A DNA stretch of 6,257 nucleotides from Bacillota bacterium (GTDB taxonomy: Bacteria; Bacillota; Clostridia; Oscillospirales; Ruminococcaceae): the NCBI GenBank assembly GCA_023439605.1, contig JAEXNS010000369.1:1-6257 (forward strand), read 5' to 3'. This document shows positions 6,168 to 6,257 of the stretch, one piece after another; the first letter of the stretch is position 1; every line of letters starts with the position of its first letter. A program made the position numbers and the translations under genes. The notes under the pieces are model-generated. The model was not told where the DNA came from. It searched no databases and was given only the letters and a program-made list of their open reading frames with translations.

Positions 6168-6196
6168 TTGAAAGAGTGTTATTATTCATCTATATG
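6168..6196 (+). promoter_or_regulatory. Candidate promoter reading into GC-rich repeat copy 2
   Basis: TTGAAA (6168-6173), 17 bases, then TATATG (6191-6196, 4 of 6 to consensus). A transcript would begin near 6203 and run straight into the repeat at 6213 in the orientation in which its hairpin folds. The -10 is weak. Confidence 0.35.
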
Positions 6197-6212
6197 TATA
6201 GGGCATATATAC

Positions 6213-6257
6213 TTTACCTAAGGTCCAGGGTGATCGGAAAGCCCGGTCGACTCCGCA
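6213..6257 (+). repeat. GC-rich dispersed repeat, copy 2 (cut by window end)
   Basis: Inverted copy of 665-709 with 42 of 45 identical bases. On the plus strand it forms a 7-bp stem at 6231-6249 around AAAGC, with two T-G wobble pairs (6231/6249 and 6234/6246) where copy 1 has C-G. The homology runs to the last base, so the element continues beyond the window. The rest of the right edge holds no gene. Confidence 0.8.

Overview
The window is a low-GC, Gram-positive-type chromosomal segment, most likely from a Clostridia member close to Peptostreptococcaceae or Clostridium. The signs are very AT-rich coding and intergenic DNA, strong GGAGG ribosome binding sites, sigma-A-like promoters, and U-rich hairpin terminators between genes. 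Taxonomy is inferred from style only. There is no rRNA, tRNA, CRISPR array or transposase gene.

Left (1-784): the 3' part of a Prx6-type peroxiredoxin gene, then an intergenic stretch with a GC-rich, hairpin-forming insert. The insert is flanked by 13-bp direct repeats and appears to have landed in the peroxiredoxin terminator, which is intact again at 741-784.

Centre (782-3723): a consensus promoter and strong RBS drive one large gene of 912 codons. Its product has an N-terminal PAS-like domain, a degenerate GGDEF domain, an EAL domain with all expected catalytic residues, and a C-terminal third that reads as a right-handed beta-helix of the 'AGIGGG' type usually seen in exported surface or carbohydrate-binding proteins. 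No signal peptide or membrane segment is visible, so this looks like a cytosolic c-di-GMP phosphodiesterase with a beta-helix tail. It is the most unusual protein in the window. A bidirectional terminator separates it from the genes on the right.

Right (3722-6257, minus strand): reading leftwards, a LysR-type regulator, then a two-gene operon encoding a GtrA-family membrane protein and a YafV/Nit2-like omega-amidase (nitrilase superfamily). The operon has its own TTTACA-N17-TATAAT promoter beginning at the lysR stop codon. LysR might regulate the operon, but nothing in the sequence proves it.

Right edge (6085-6257): no gene. It holds the lysR promoter with dyad sequences, a plus-strand promoter candidate, and a second copy of the GC-rich element, inverted relative to the first and cut by the window end. 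The two copies match at 42 of 45 positions. All three differences preserve RNA folding in one orientation, suggesting a dispersed structured-RNA or MITE-like repeat family.
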